Shown piece by piece: positions 1 through 10,202 of a stretch of 64,000 nt of DNA. The notes under the pieces are model-generated. The model saw only the letters and a program-made list of their open reading frames with translations. It ran no database searches and was not told the DNA's origin. This DNA comes from Juglans regia. Its lineage: Eukaryota > Streptophyta > Magnoliopsida > Fagales > Juglandaceae. A program made the translations under genes and the position numbers. Numbering within the stretch: position 1 is the stretch's first letter; each line of letters starts with the position of its first letter. The stretch spans positions 744,001 to 808,000 of the forward strand of contig NC_049905.1 in the NCBI RefSeq assembly GCF_001411555.2. The letters are read 5' to 3'.

Positions 1-3000
1 TGCATGGGGCTCTCACCTGACCACAACCATTCACGATAATCTCCTTGAATTAGAATGCCATAAATCATTATGTTGGGGACGCGAGCCACCTTGAGCCATT
101 CTTTTCCTTTTTTACTTTCCAACTCTTCCTTCAACACACGATCACATTTCTCTATCAGCAAAAAACGAAGGGAGGCAGGGAAGCCCTCTTCTGGCATGTA
201 CCTGAGCTTTCGACAATCGATGATCCACAATTCTACAAGGGAGGTGAGGTGTTGAAACCCCTCCTTGTCCAATGATTTCAAATTTCCAATTGATTCGATA
301 TAAAGATAGGTCAGAGTGGTGGGCAGCAACAACTCCCCGGGAAATGACTCTACATGATCTTCTGATTTGTCGCCGCCAATTTCCAACCATTCAATGCGGG
401 GGAGTGTTTCCTTCCACGGGTTTGCAATTAGTTTCTTACATGTCAAGATCTTGATATTCTTCAGATTGGAAGGTAATCCCTCTTCTGGAAACGACTCAAC
501 TTCTGGACAATTTACTAACTCCAAATAATAAAGAGACGGAAGCAATATGTGCATTTTATCCGGCATTAACCTCAAGCTCTCGCAATCTTTGAGAGAAGAC
601 ATTGCAAGGTTAGGGGCACGCAATCCTCCTTTTGGAAAAGATACAAATTTAGGACATCTCCATATTCCTATTTTTGATATCACTAAATCACCTCCATGTT
701 GTTCTAGAGATTGCAAATTCCTGCACCCTTCGATTCGAAAACTCTTCAGATTTGGGAATAGGTCTAATGGAAATGACGTCAGGGAATCACAACAATCCGT
801 CAAGTACAATTCTTCAAGGGATGAATATTGTCTGTGCATGGGGAGCTCACACTTCTTACAACCATAGATCAGAAGTATTTTCAATTTTGAGAGTAAACCA
901 TCATGTTCATCTTGTTTTGCAAGTGCAACAGATTCCAAATTATCACACCTAATTATTTTCATACTGGTAAGTACTGGGAAAGAGTCTATGGAGAGCGAAC
1001 CCTCGAAATGTTGACAATTGCTGATCTCAAGTTGGTCTAACGAAGGAAGATGTACACCAGAATGAAGCCAGTTTTTCAAATTTGACATATTCCTCAACCT
1101 CAGAAATTTCAAACTTCCAAATGACTTCATTTTAGAATTACTACTATTTCCATAAAATTCTGGACCCACAGTAACAACTCCATCCAGCCCATTAATGTAG
1201 AGTTTCTCAAGAAAAGGTAGGTGCCCAAGGGGTGGCAAGGCACTACAATATTTGCAATTAATTAATTCCAACTCAGACAATGAAGTAAGCCCTCCTATCC
1301 AATCAGGAAAACTTTTCCCGCTGTAGTAGCTGATTTTGAGACTTTTCAAGTTTTTATGGGGCTGCAAATTTTCAAGTACGCCTCTTTGACTTTCCGAAAT
1401 ACCAAGTTCTTCTTGAGGAATATCCCATAGTAACGCCAACTGCTCGAGGTAAACCTTATCCTTCAAGCTTGCATCCAATGCATCATCAGCTGATCTAACA
1501 TTTTGGAGCTTTTCAATTGAAAGCTCTCCCCGAAGATTTTTTAGTTTTCCCAATTCTCCAATGCTAGACCCACTAGCACTGTCATGTTTGCTGACGATGA
1601 ATTTTGACAACGTCTGGAGACAATTTAATCTACCCATTTTTATCGGCATCTCCTCCTTTAATTTGAGAGTAGAATCAATTTCAAGATGACGCAAATTAAT
1701 GAGTTTCCACATATCTCTTGGCAATCTATCCAAGTCACTACACCATGATAACTTCAACGTTTGCAAATTGCACAAATTACATATGGAATCGGGCAACCTA
1801 TTAAAACTTCCCGAAGAAACATCCAAATAACGTAGATATTTCATCTCGCCAATTGAATCAGGCAACTTAGTAATCTCAAAGCCTATGTAGCGTAGGGAGA
1901 GAACTCTTAAGCACAATATTGTCCATTGCATTTTGTTTTCCCAATGCCGTACTGTTGAAAAACGTAATGCAAGGAAAGTGCGCAATTGTTTGGCCTTTAA
2001 AAGATCAGCTTCAATATCCTGGAATGTACACCAACTGTTGCCGAAATATGATACATAGCGAGTCATCTTCACAATTTTTTTTAAACTATCAGTGCCAAAT
2101 TGCCCAGCCACGAATTTTGCCAAGTCGTTGATAAGATCATGCATTACAAAACCTGAGTTAGTTTCACGACTTGATTGTTGAAATAATGATCTCGATACAA
2201 GAGCATCGAAGCAATGATTGCCAACTTCTTCCATAGTTTCTATTTCTGATTGTTGCAAGAAGCCTTCCGCCATCCATAACAACACTAATTCATCTTTCTT
2301 AAAAATATGATCTTTTGGAAATATCGAACAATAAGCAAAGCATCTTTTTAAATATGAGGGGAGATACTTATAACTTAACCTCAAAGCCGGAAGAATGTAT
2401 GTCCCCTCCATGGTAAGATCCCATAAATTGCTCTTCAATATATTCGTCCATCTCTTGACATTTGATTCAGACCACAAGAGATTGCCAATCGCTTTGATTG
2501 CTAAAGGTAGACCTTTGCACTTTTTCACAATTTGAGTACCTATTTCTTTTATCTTTGGATCTGCGTCAGAGCTACCATTGCGAAATGCATGCTTTTCAAA
2601 AAGTGACCAGCAATCATTCTTTAGTAACAGCTTTAGATGATGAGTTTCAATAGCGTGCATGGCCAATGCAACGCTACCATTCCTTGTGGTGACAAGGATC
2701 GTACTTCCTCGAGCCCCATATTGCAAGAGCTGGCCTAGGAACTCCCGATGAATGGGTTTCTCACTCCAAACATCATCCAAAACAAGGAGAAATTTCTTCC
2801 CCATCAAACTCTTCTTTAGTGTAACTTGAAGCTGCTCTGGATCCTCAGTAGAACGAGCTGACGAAGTTTCAGCCTGATCTATAATTGATTTCTCAACCTT
2901 GGGCACATCAAATTCTTCTGAAACACAAAACCATATTTTAAGGTTGAAATGTTGTTGCACCCGACTGTCATTGTATGCCATTTGAGCAAGGGTAGTCTTG

Positions 3001-3629
3001 CCGATTCCCCCCATGCCAACGATGGCAATCACGAACATTTCATTTCCTCTCGCATCAGACGAGAGCAATAAGTCAATTACTTTTTTCTTGTCCTCATCCC
3101 TACCAAAAGTGTCAAACTCTGAGACGTAAGAAGTGGACAGCCTTTGATTTTGATCTGGATATTGTTTTCCCCCAACTCCTACAGCTTGTAGACCCATAAA
3201 ATCCTTTTCTTTTACTAGACTGTCTAGTCTATCAAGTACCTCTTCTATTTTTGGCTCTACTTCATTGACAAAAGTATCGAGGAAAGTATTAGAGATGCAG
3301 TCTAGTACCTTTTCTAGTGCAGTGGTACTAGATTCAGCGTCCAGCTTTCTTTGCAAGGCTTCAGTAGCAATCTCATCCAAGATGTCCTCCGCGTCGTAGA
3401 TAACATCCTTCAAGTCATCAACCCAGCCTTTCACAAAAGAATCCGTATGTTGCTTTTCCTCCGCGTCTTCAAGCACAAACTTCACAGACCGCATTGCATT
3501 CTTCAAGTTCCTTAAGAGCACTTCGGTTGGTTTTCTTCCCTGCATGAAGCCAACCACCTCTGGAGATGCCATTCTGTCAAACAACACGCTGAGTGAAGCA
3601 GAGAGAAATGCCAAGCCCACCTCAGCCAT
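1..3629 (-). CDS. CC-NBS-LRR (CNL) disease resistance protein, partial at the window edge
   Basis: Intracellular immune receptor of the RPP13-like CNL class, expected to act as an ATP/ADP-switched sensor of pathogen effectors. The ATG at 3629 opens an Rx-type coiled-coil domain beginning MAEVGLAFLSAS. An EDVID-like acidic stretch (about residues 65-85) follows, then the P-loop GMGGIGKTT (205-213), kinase-2 LDDVW ending at W288, GLPLA (from 373) and MHD (496-498). Leucine-rich repeats then run to the edge. The frame at the start codon is the same as at the last codons (3-5), and I found no stop, so at least 1209 codons are open. Compared with the paralogue at 47791-51440 it lacks 27 codons in the LRR near 1050. 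A splice-donor-like CAGGTGAG lies near 10-20, so a further 3' exon is possible. It looks functional, but the true C-terminus is not visible. Confidence 0.9.
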   Translation of the reverse strand, partial: MAEVGLAFLSASLSVLFDRMASPEVVGFMQGRKPTEVLLRNLKNAMRSVKFVLEDAEEKQHTDSFVKGWVDDLKDVIYDAEDILDEIATEALQRKLDAESSTTALEKVLDCISNTFLDTFVNEVEPKIEEVLDRLDSLVKEKDFMGLQAVGVGGKQYPDQNQRLSTSYVSEFDTFGRDEDKKKVIDLLLSSDARGNEMFVIAIVGMGGIGKTTLAQMAYNDSRVQQHFNLKIWFCVSEEFDVPKVEKSIIDQAETSSARSTEDPEQLQVTLKKSLMGKKFLLVLDDVWSEKPIHREFLGQLLQYGARGSTILVTTRNGSVALAMHAIETHHLKLLLKNDCWSLFEKHAFRNGSSDADPKIKEIGTQIVKKCKGLPLAIKAIGNLLWSESNVKRWTNILKSNLWDLTMEGTYILPALRLSYKYLPSYLKRCFAYCSIFPKDHIFKKDELVLLWMAEGFLQQSEIETMEEVGNHCFDALVSRSLFQQSSRETNSGFVMHDLINDLAKFVAGQFGTDSLKKIVKMTRYVSYFGNSWCTFQDIEADLLKAKQLRTFLALRFSTVRHWENKMQWTILCLRVLSLRYIGFEITKLPDSIGEMKYLRYLDVSSGSFNRLPDSICNLCNLQTLKLSWCSDLDRLPRDMWKLINLRHLEIDSTLKLKEEMPIKMGRLNCLQTLSKFIVSKHDSASGSSIGELGKLKNLRGELSIEKLQNVRSADDALDASLKDKVYLEQLALLWDIPQEELGISESQRGVLENLQPHKNLKSLKISYYSGKSFPDWIGGLTSLSELELINCKYCSALPPLGHLPFLEKLYINGLDGVVTVGPEFYGNSSNSKMKSFGSLKFLRLRNMSNLKNWLHSGVHLPSLDQLEISNCQHFEGSLSIDSFPVLTSMKIIRCDNLESVALAKQDEHDGLLSKLKILLIYGCKKCELPMHRQYSSLEELYLTDCCDSLTSFPLDLFPNLKSFRIEGCRNLQSLEQHGGDLVISKIGIWRCPKFVSFPKGGLRAPNLAMSSLKDCESLRLMPDKMHILLPSLYYLELVNCPEVESFPEEGLPSNLKNIKILTCKKLIANPWKETLPRIEWLEIGGDKSEDHVESFPGELLLPTTLTYLYIESIGNLKSLDKEGFQHLTSLVELWIIDCRKLRYMPEEGFPASLRFLLIEKCDRVLKEELESKKGKEWLKVARVPNIMIYGILIQGDYREWLWSGESPM

Positions 3630-3830
3630 GTTTTTCTTCTTCGGAATGAGAGAAATCAAGGGAAATGAAGGAAGGTTTTTTTTTTTTTTTGCAAACAGCA
3701 AAGCAAGCTCAGGTTGCAAGAAAATTCTTACTGTAATAAAATTAAATAGGAGAAATGTGAGTGGCACATGCTGTGGTCATGGGTCATTGACTGATTGGTC
3801 ATTGATTGAATTTCTGAGAGAGTTCGTGTG
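3630..3830. promoter_or_regulatory. 5' flank conserved between the two CNL paralogues
   Basis: The roughly 170 bp upstream of the CNL start matches the region upstream of the second CNL (51441-51600) almost base for base. The match includes a poly-T tract, the block around GCAAGCTCAGGTTGCAAG and the following AAATTAAAT. It must be leader and core promoter copied with the gene. Promoter function is inferred from position only. Confidence 0.5.
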
Positions 3831-4565
3831 AGAAATTAAAATCTCTTACTATATAATAAAATTAAATAGGGAAATGGCTGATGACGCGGTTTAATTAAGG
3901 TAGTCTGTCATATTCATGTGAAGATAAGAAAATCCTTTTATCAGTACTGCTTCATTCCATTAACCTTTTCTCATATGGCAGCTCACAAAGAAAACATGTA
4001 CCTTGTTTTTCTGTTAAGATTGTAAATAAGATGTCTTTCTTTCTTCTTTAATTTGGAACTAATTACAAAAAAGGTTGGCGATATTTATGGTAAATTATTA
4101 TTTATATTGTTCATATGGGCAATAGGTTAACTCATGAGTGTTAGGTTATGATGCAAATTGTCTGATAAGGTTTTGGGAAAATGAAAAGAGATAGTATTTG
4201 TCTGATACTTAATTCTCGGGTCTTTGATATTTGATAATAAGATAAATAGATTGTGGTGTAAGTGGGCCTCAAAGTCGATCCGGATTGCCTGTAAGACTCC
4301 TGTCGATCCATTAATTAATTAATTAATTGGGACAAACCATGTGATGGAACCAAATTAATTAAGGAATATCAAGTTAAGGACAGTACTATACTGTGCCAAC
4401 AATATGCAATTGCACTGTACCTCAGCAATTAATTGGCATTTTGAAAGTTTGAATGGCAGACAAAAGCCTTCTCGAGAAGAGGTTTCTTAAATAATAATAA
4501 TAATAATAAATTATAAATTTTTTAATTAATAGATAACTCGATCTGTGCCGTACACATTGGCAAAG

Positions 4566-4830
4566 AAGCTTAATTTGGATTCCTTTGGGGGACCCATGAT
4601 ATGATAACATGGGCTGCAGTGCACACTCCTGACATAATGTGCATCCAATCAACTTTACACCTCATGACTGCTTTTCCACTTTTGTTTTGTTCTTCTTTTT
4701 ACTTTTTACTTTGTCTTTTTATCTGTCAGTTGGCACATGCTCTTATCATTTATTGATGGATTGCTTTTTCCTTTTCTCCTTTTCATCGGTCACTTCGCGC
4801 ATGCTCGGATCATTTATTAATGACTGCTAC
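4566..4830. repeat. NLR-linked flank repeat, copy A
   Basis: This block begins near CTTAATTTGGATTCCTTT, runs through a stretch around TGTGCATCCAATCAAC, and ends in TTTATCTGTCAGTTGGCACATGC-type sequence. It recurs at 5918-6200 (copy B) and 51985-52220 (copy C), with a fragment near 6450-6545. Copies A and C lie on the promoter side of a CNL gene. They look like pieces of the duplicated NLR segment rather than a transposon with visible ends. Confidence 0.6.
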
Positions 4831-4859
4831 TCTTCCGCGGACTTTAATATTAGGTTGTA

Positions 4860-5560
4860 TTTAGATATTAAATTAAATTAAATTAAATTAAATTAAATTA
4901 AAATGATAAAATATTATTAAAATATTAATTTTTAATTTTATTAATATTTAAAATTTTTAAAAATTAAATTATTTATTATATTTTATATTAAAATTTTAAA
5001 AAATTATAATAATGAGTTAAGAAATATTTAGTAAGCAAACAAAACTTAGGTATTTTGGAATGTGTTTTTTTTTAATATATATTTTTTTAACACATTTAAA
5101 AATATTTTAAAAAATAAAAAAAAATTATAATATTATTAAAAAAATACTTACTTAACCATTAGGTAAAAAAATAATATAAAAAATAAAAAACACATAACAA
5201 TAAAAATTAGTCGTAAAAATTAACGGTAAGAATAATATTTTCTTTTATTGATGTAAAATGATAAGATTATCATAATCCTACTACTTATCTATTATTTATT
5301 TTATATTTAATTTTATAAAATTTTTAATTTTATTTAATAGTCTAAGAATGGACTATTAATAAAATTATATATATTTTTTATTTTTTTAATGTTAAAAAAT
5401 ATTTGAAAATAATAATAAAAAAATTTAAAATTTAAAATAAATTATAAATAATAAATAGATAATAATAAAATAATAATTTTATCATTACCCTTTATTGATT
5501 ATTTTTTTCTTTTATTTTTATCCTTTTATCTATCGGTTGGCACATGCTCCGGTCATTTAT
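4860..5560. other. AT-rich gene-free stretch
   Basis: Very AT-rich sequence with a short (TTAAA)n-like array near 4866-4903 and many A/T runs. No open frame of substance and no recognisable element ends were seen. Confidence 0.6.
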
Positions 5561-5917
5561 TGATTGCCCGTGAACTTTGGATTTTGCTTTTGTCCTTTTA
5601 TTTGTCAGTCGGCACAAATTTTCTTGATTAATTGAAATTATTCTTTGAAATGAAAGGAATCAAGGGAAATGAAGGAAGGTTGGTGAAAAAAGAAGAGTAA
5701 AAACAGGTTGAAAGCTATTAATTATATCTTGATTAATTGAAATTATTTATTAGATAACTAACAATATCGACGCGGTGGGCAACAGGGTTAAGTTGAAAAA
5801 AGCGGAGTTAATTTTGTACGTTATTTGAAATGAATTTAAATGTATTTATAAAATGTTAAAAAAATATATAATATTAAATTAAAAATATTAATACAAACAA
5901 TAGTCAAGAAAGCTTAA

Positions 5918-6200
5918 TTTGGATTCCTTTCGGGGACCCATGATAACATGAAATAATGTGCATCCAATCAACTTTACACCTCATGACTGCTTTTCTACTT
6001 TTGTTTTCTTCTTCTCTTTTTTTTTACTTTGTCCTTTTATCTGTCAGTTGGCACATGCTCTTCATTTATTGATGACTTTTTTTTTTTTTTTTTGTCTTTT
6101 TATCTGTCACTTGGCACATGTTCTGATACATTTTTTTTACTATTGTCCTTTTATCTGTCAGTTGACACATCTGATCATTTATTGATTGCTCGTGAACTTT
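5918..6200. repeat. NLR-linked flank repeat, copy B
   Basis: Second copy of the block at 4566-4830. It shares the GGGGACCCATGATA segment, the TGTGCATCCAATCAAC stretch and three internal repeats of the phrase TTTTATCTGTCA(G/C)TTG(G/A)CACAT. The short tail is repeated in series, suggesting local slippage or tandem growth. Confidence 0.55.
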
Positions 6201-6354
6201 GGATTTTGTTTGTGATTGACTCTCTGTAATTAATATATGTCCAATAATAATCGGACACATATGAAAGGTTGAGAAATTATTTCTTCAGATTGATTCTACT
6301 GTAATTAATATAGATTTCATATGTGTCCGATTATTATTGGACGATATAAAATAG

Positions 6355-6460
6355 AACAGGGGTAGTCTTACCAATTCCCCGTGCCAAAGATGGCAATCAC
6401 ACACATTTCATTGCCCCCACCAGAGCAATAAGTCATTTACTTTTTTCTTCTCCTCGTGAC
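6355..6460 (-). pseudogene. Relic of an NBS-LRR P-loop region
   Basis: About 100 bp aligns with the NBS of both CNL genes. It covers the stretch encoding the P-loop (compare 3000-3100), the CATTTCATT and GAGCAATAAGTCA landmarks, and the TTTTTTCTTCTCCTC end. The GMGGIGK codons are disrupted by missing bases and there is no open frame on either side. It is the trace of a third NLR copy between the gene and the MULE insertion. Confidence 0.65.
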
Positions 6461-6550
6461 TGCTTTTCTACTTTTGTTTCGTTCTTTTTTCTTTATCCTT
6501 TGTGCTTTTATCTGTCAGTTGGCACATGTTCTGGTTATTCTGATCATTTA

Positions 6551-6722
6551 GGAGACGTTTGGATTCGAATGTGACTTGAGATGAATTGAGATAAATTATG
6601 AATAATAATAAAATAAGTTATGAATAATAATGAGATTTGTGAATTAAAGTTACTGAATAGTAATGAATAGTAGTGAAATGAGTTGAGATGATTTGAGATA
6701 TCCTGCGAATCTAAACGTCTCC
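6551..6722. mobile_element. MITE with terminal inverted repeats, TA target site
   Basis: A 172-bp non-coding element. The left end GGAGACGTTTGGATTCG is inverted at the right end as CGAATCTAAACGTCTCC (one mismatch), and TA flanks both ends (6549-6550, 6723-6724). The interior is rich in GAGATGA-type motifs. The TA duplication fits a Tc1/mariner-derived MITE, but the family was not identified. Confidence 0.7.
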
Positions 6723-7011
6723 TAGTGATGAATTGTTTTTTTTTTTTTTTGTCCTTTTATCTGTCATTTGGCAAATACTCTGGTCAAGGCAGGATAAAGA
6801 GGTTTTCCATCTTCTACTGTTTCTCTTCAAAACAATTAATGTCAATGAATCATATTCATGGCATATTGTTGTAACTTTTGCACGATGCCGATAAAATAGT
6901 TTGATGGCCAAAATCAATCATGGCCCGGTTTAACAAGAATTTGTTGCAGGTTTTTTTATTTTTTTAAGATTTTCAATGATTCTTGGGCTAACAAATTTTC
7001 ATCCGTGATAG

Positions 7012-7226
7012 GTAGGTTTAGGGGGTGAGATGAGAATTTTATATTTTGTTTTGAAATTTAAAATATTAAGTTTTAATATTATTATTGTTTTGGAATTTGA
7101 AAAGGGTGTATTGAGATTTGAAAAAATTGAATTATTTATTATATTTTGTATGAGAATTTGAAAAATGTGTAATAATAAGATGAGATGAGATGAAAATTTT
7201 GTGTTTCGTTTTATGCCCCAACCCTG
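7012..7226. mobile_element. Possible diverged MITE
   Basis: The ends resemble each other as imperfect inverted repeats, with a GGGGGTGAGATGAGAATTTT-like left end and the complement of GATGAGATGAAAATTTTGTG with GCCCCAACCC at the right. The interior shares the TATTGTT and GAATTATTTATTATATTTTG wording of other dispersed copies (19230-19520, 58208-58400). No clear target duplication was seen. Confidence 0.4.
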
Positions 7227-7375
7227 CCCTAAATCAATGGCCTTGCGAGATGTCTGTCATTTTGTCAAATAACGCTAGCTCCAAGGAAGGCAAGATATTT
7301 CCATCGAAAATGAGAGATGGAAATCCAAGAAAAACATTTTACAACCGTTCACCATGAAATGCTTGCGCCCGTTAT

Positions 7376-7384
7376 TATTTTTAT
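7376..7384. repeat. Left 9-bp target site duplication of MULE-1
   Basis: TATTTTTAT, identical to 16662-16670. Nine bases is the standard Mutator-superfamily duplication length. Confidence 0.85.
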
Positions 7385-7734
7385 GAAAAACGCTTCGTGC
7401 AGTCGCCTTGGGGAAGCGCCGCGCAAGCGGCTGCTGATGTGGCAAAAAAATGAAACGCCCCGTTTTGATTTGAAAACGCTTTCGTAAATGCTCGTGTTTC
7501 AGACAACACGTTTCCCTCCCTCTCTCTATTATCGTTCTTCTCGACTCTCTGCTCCTCACGAGCGTCTTCTCGACTTCCCTCCCTCTCTGCTCCTCACGAG
7601 AGGAAAGCGTCCCCTCGAAGCCACGACTTCCCTCCAAAAGCCAGCCGCTTACGGCCTCCCTTAGTTTCGAGATTGATGCCGAAGACGCTGCTCGAAGCCT
7701 TCGATTCCTCCTTTCCTCATCCACTTCTCTTACC

Positions 7735-7880
7735 GAAAAACCCTAACTTTCCTAACTTTCATTCCCCTTCATCCCGAAAAACCCTAACTTTCCTTCTCCT
7801 TCATCCCGAAAAACCCTAATTTTCCTTCCCGAAAAAGCCCCTTTCCTTCATCCCGAAAAACCCTAATTTTCCAAGCCCCT
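7735..7880 (+). promoter_or_regulatory. Telo-box cluster in the left end of MULE-1
   Basis: Four copies of GAAAAACCCTAA occur within about 140 bp, interspersed with CTTTCCTT. AAACCCTAA is the telo-box of promoters and leaders of genes expressed in dividing plant cells. It lies upstream of the GRF gene and MULE-2 has similar motifs in the same place, so it is probably the promoter or leader of the plus-strand gene. Confidence 0.5.
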
Positions 7881-8455
7881 TTCGAATCTCCGGTACGCAG
7901 CTCCACTTCTGGCACGCAGTTTCATTTCCGATGTCTACTACAACAATTTAAATGGGTATATTTTCTATTAATTTTCTGTTAGGATTTTTTTATATACGAA
8001 ATGTGTGATTTTTTTTTTTTATGTACAAATTGTTAGGGTTTTTTAGGTTCTTTCTGTTGATTCAAATCACGACTACTCTAATAATGTTTTGAATCCCTGC
8101 TCAGTAGCATTCTGGTGCTACAGTTTTGTTTCTGATTCATTGATGACAAACTAAGGTCATTCTTGGAGTTGGGCCCCATGTCTTCATGCACCTAAGCATC
8201 ATTTGAGTGTAACAATTAGAAACAATATTCGTCTAATAGTCAAGGAATTAGTAGCTTTACAGATTCATGTTTGTGTTCATTGTGGTAGAATTGTAAATGT
8301 ATAGTAGATCGATTAGCCTGTCTACCAGTGCTACATATCTGTTATTGGGCGTTGGCCTTAGCCCTTTTCTAACATTTGCAACTATGTTTTAAATTGGACC
8401 ATCTCAGTTACTGATCAAAGCATTGATCAGAAGAAGGAATCCATTTAATTCCAGT

Positions 8456-8560
8456 TACATGCAAGCATATTCACTAATACCTTCACTAGTAATTCCAGAA
8501 GTAGTACTAGTATCTACACGCAAGCATCTTCACTAGTACCTTCACTAGTAATGATAGAAT
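8456..8560. repeat. Short imperfect direct repeat inside MULE-1
   Basis: The phrase GCAAGCAT-TTCACTA-TACCTTCACTAGTAAT occurs twice, about 60 bp apart. It is probably part of the 5' UTR or intron of the plus-strand gene. The rest of 7900-9650 holds no supported coding sequence. Confidence 0.5.
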
Positions 8561-9658
8561 TTGCAATAATATATCACAAAAAAAAAAACACTGCTCCTCT
8601 ACCAGTAAAAAGTTTAAGTTATCAAGGAAGCTAGGATTATAGTTAGTTAAGATTGAAGTTAAATACCTAAGCTATTCATTTTGTAAAAGATTTGAGCCAA
8701 AATATCTGAATACATATATGATTTCTAAGATATTTAGGAAAATGAATATGATCAATCATTTTGGGGTGCTTAGGGCAACCGGGGTCAATATTATCAACTC
8801 CATCTCATTCAATTCATTAAAACCACTTCCCACCTATTTAGTTCCTACCAAGGAAAAAAACTCCCTCTCATCTCTCCCGATTCATTAACCATAAGAATAG
8901 GCAAGAGCCCAAGTATATGGGACATATACAAGAGCTATCATATCGAGAAGTAACTGTCCAAAACAAGAAAAATATATCATCTCAAATTTTCTGAAACAAG
9001 AAACAACACACTTCACCAAGCGACTGACCAATACAACACAAAACTGAAACAAGCAAGAGCTCATTGAAAATACGCTGGACACAACAGGTGTCTGTATGCA
9101 AACAGCAAATCAAATACTACTTTTGGTCATTTATAGGCATGGAAAGCATAGTACAGAAATGCTTTCAACACCCAGAGACATTAGAACTTATAAAAATCAT
9201 GATAATTACCCCCGATTGTTGTACATGCAACGTTGATACTATTGATTATTGCTATGAGTAATCTCCTTTGGAATACTTATTATTGATACCTTACATTGAT
9301 TATTGCTACAAGTACGCACAACTTTACGCACAACATTATACTTATTGAGTGGCAGCCACATTTCATCAGTTTTATCCTCTTTTATTTTTTATTTTTTTAT
9401 TTTTAATTCCAATAAATAAATAACTGAGCTGTTTTTGCAAATTTTTTGTTGTAGTTGCAGCTTCTAACAAAGTTCTTTATTGAATTTTATGCCCATAGTA
9501 ATCTAATTCTAACAAGGAAGATACTCGCCCCTATCTGGTCCAGGTGGAAGGCAAGTACATACCATTTTGGTTTCCTTATATATTATGCATTATTTTATCT
9601 TGTCTGTTCTTTGCTTTTGTTTTACTTTTCAACTCGCCTGATTCTGGTTGATGTTAGA

Positions 9659-10202
9659 ATGTCCTCATCATCACTGTCTTCTTCACCGTCAGTGAAACCA
9701 TCGTGCTTCTGTAATATTAAAACTACATTGAGATATTCAAATACTAAAAAAAATCCAGGACGACCCTTCTTAGGGTGTCCAAAGTACAACACGAAGGTAA
9801 ATACTACTCTTTCTGCAATGTAAGTTGTAGTAATATGTTGATTAATATTACGTACCTAACAATATTTTATATTAGGGATTACCATATTGCAAATATTTTA
9901 AGTGGGCTGATAGTAATCAACACATCGACTCGGAACTTGAAGAAAAAGAAATTCAACTCTTAAAGAAAGAGGAAGAGCTCCATAAGAGACTCATCGATGT
10001 CGAAAGGAGGGAGATTGAAGTCCAGAAAATAGTAGATGAGATCGAGAAGAGAGAGATGTTGCTAGCCAGCTGGAATGACGAGGTTCGGAAAAAGGAGTCG
10101 GTCCTTGTTGAGAGAGAAGCTCTCCTAAGGCGTTCACGCATGCTACCCCGACTGTATTGGGGTTTTGTGATAGTTGTTTGTTGTTACTTGTTGAATTCGT
10201 AG
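9659..10202 (+). CDS. GRF-type zinc finger, coiled-coil, membrane-anchored protein of MULE-1
   Basis: Two-exon model of 154 aa: exon 1 9659-9796 ends AAG|GTAAAT, and exon 2 9876-10202 follows TTAG, in phase. Residues 16-60 form a GRF zinc finger with CxC (16, 18), GRPFLGC (C40) and YCKYFKWADSN (C51). A charged coiled coil (about 66-135) with heptad-like EKRE and VERRE repeats follows, then a hydrophobic tail (about 138-152, YWGFVIVVCCYLL). GRF fingers bind single-stranded nucleic acid in several DNA-processing proteins, but the role here is unknown. The gene converges on the transposase, as mudrB does on mudrA. The same architecture recurs in MULE-2, with the coiled coil and tail best kept. 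The splice junctions are inferred from the sequence and the homologue. Confidence 0.75.

Noticed and set aside
70..952. Several 60-106 codon open frames on the plus strand
   Set aside because: They are antisense to the CNL leucine-rich repeats and recur at the matching place in the second CNL. The minus frame carries the conserved motifs.
7275..7724. 149-codon minus-strand frame across the left end of MULE-1
   Set aside because: It spans the element boundary and target duplication, is Arg/Ser-rich and has no counterpart in MULE-2.
8885..9261. Two 65-codon frames upstream of the GRF gene
   Set aside because: No domains, opposite strands, and no counterpart in MULE-2.
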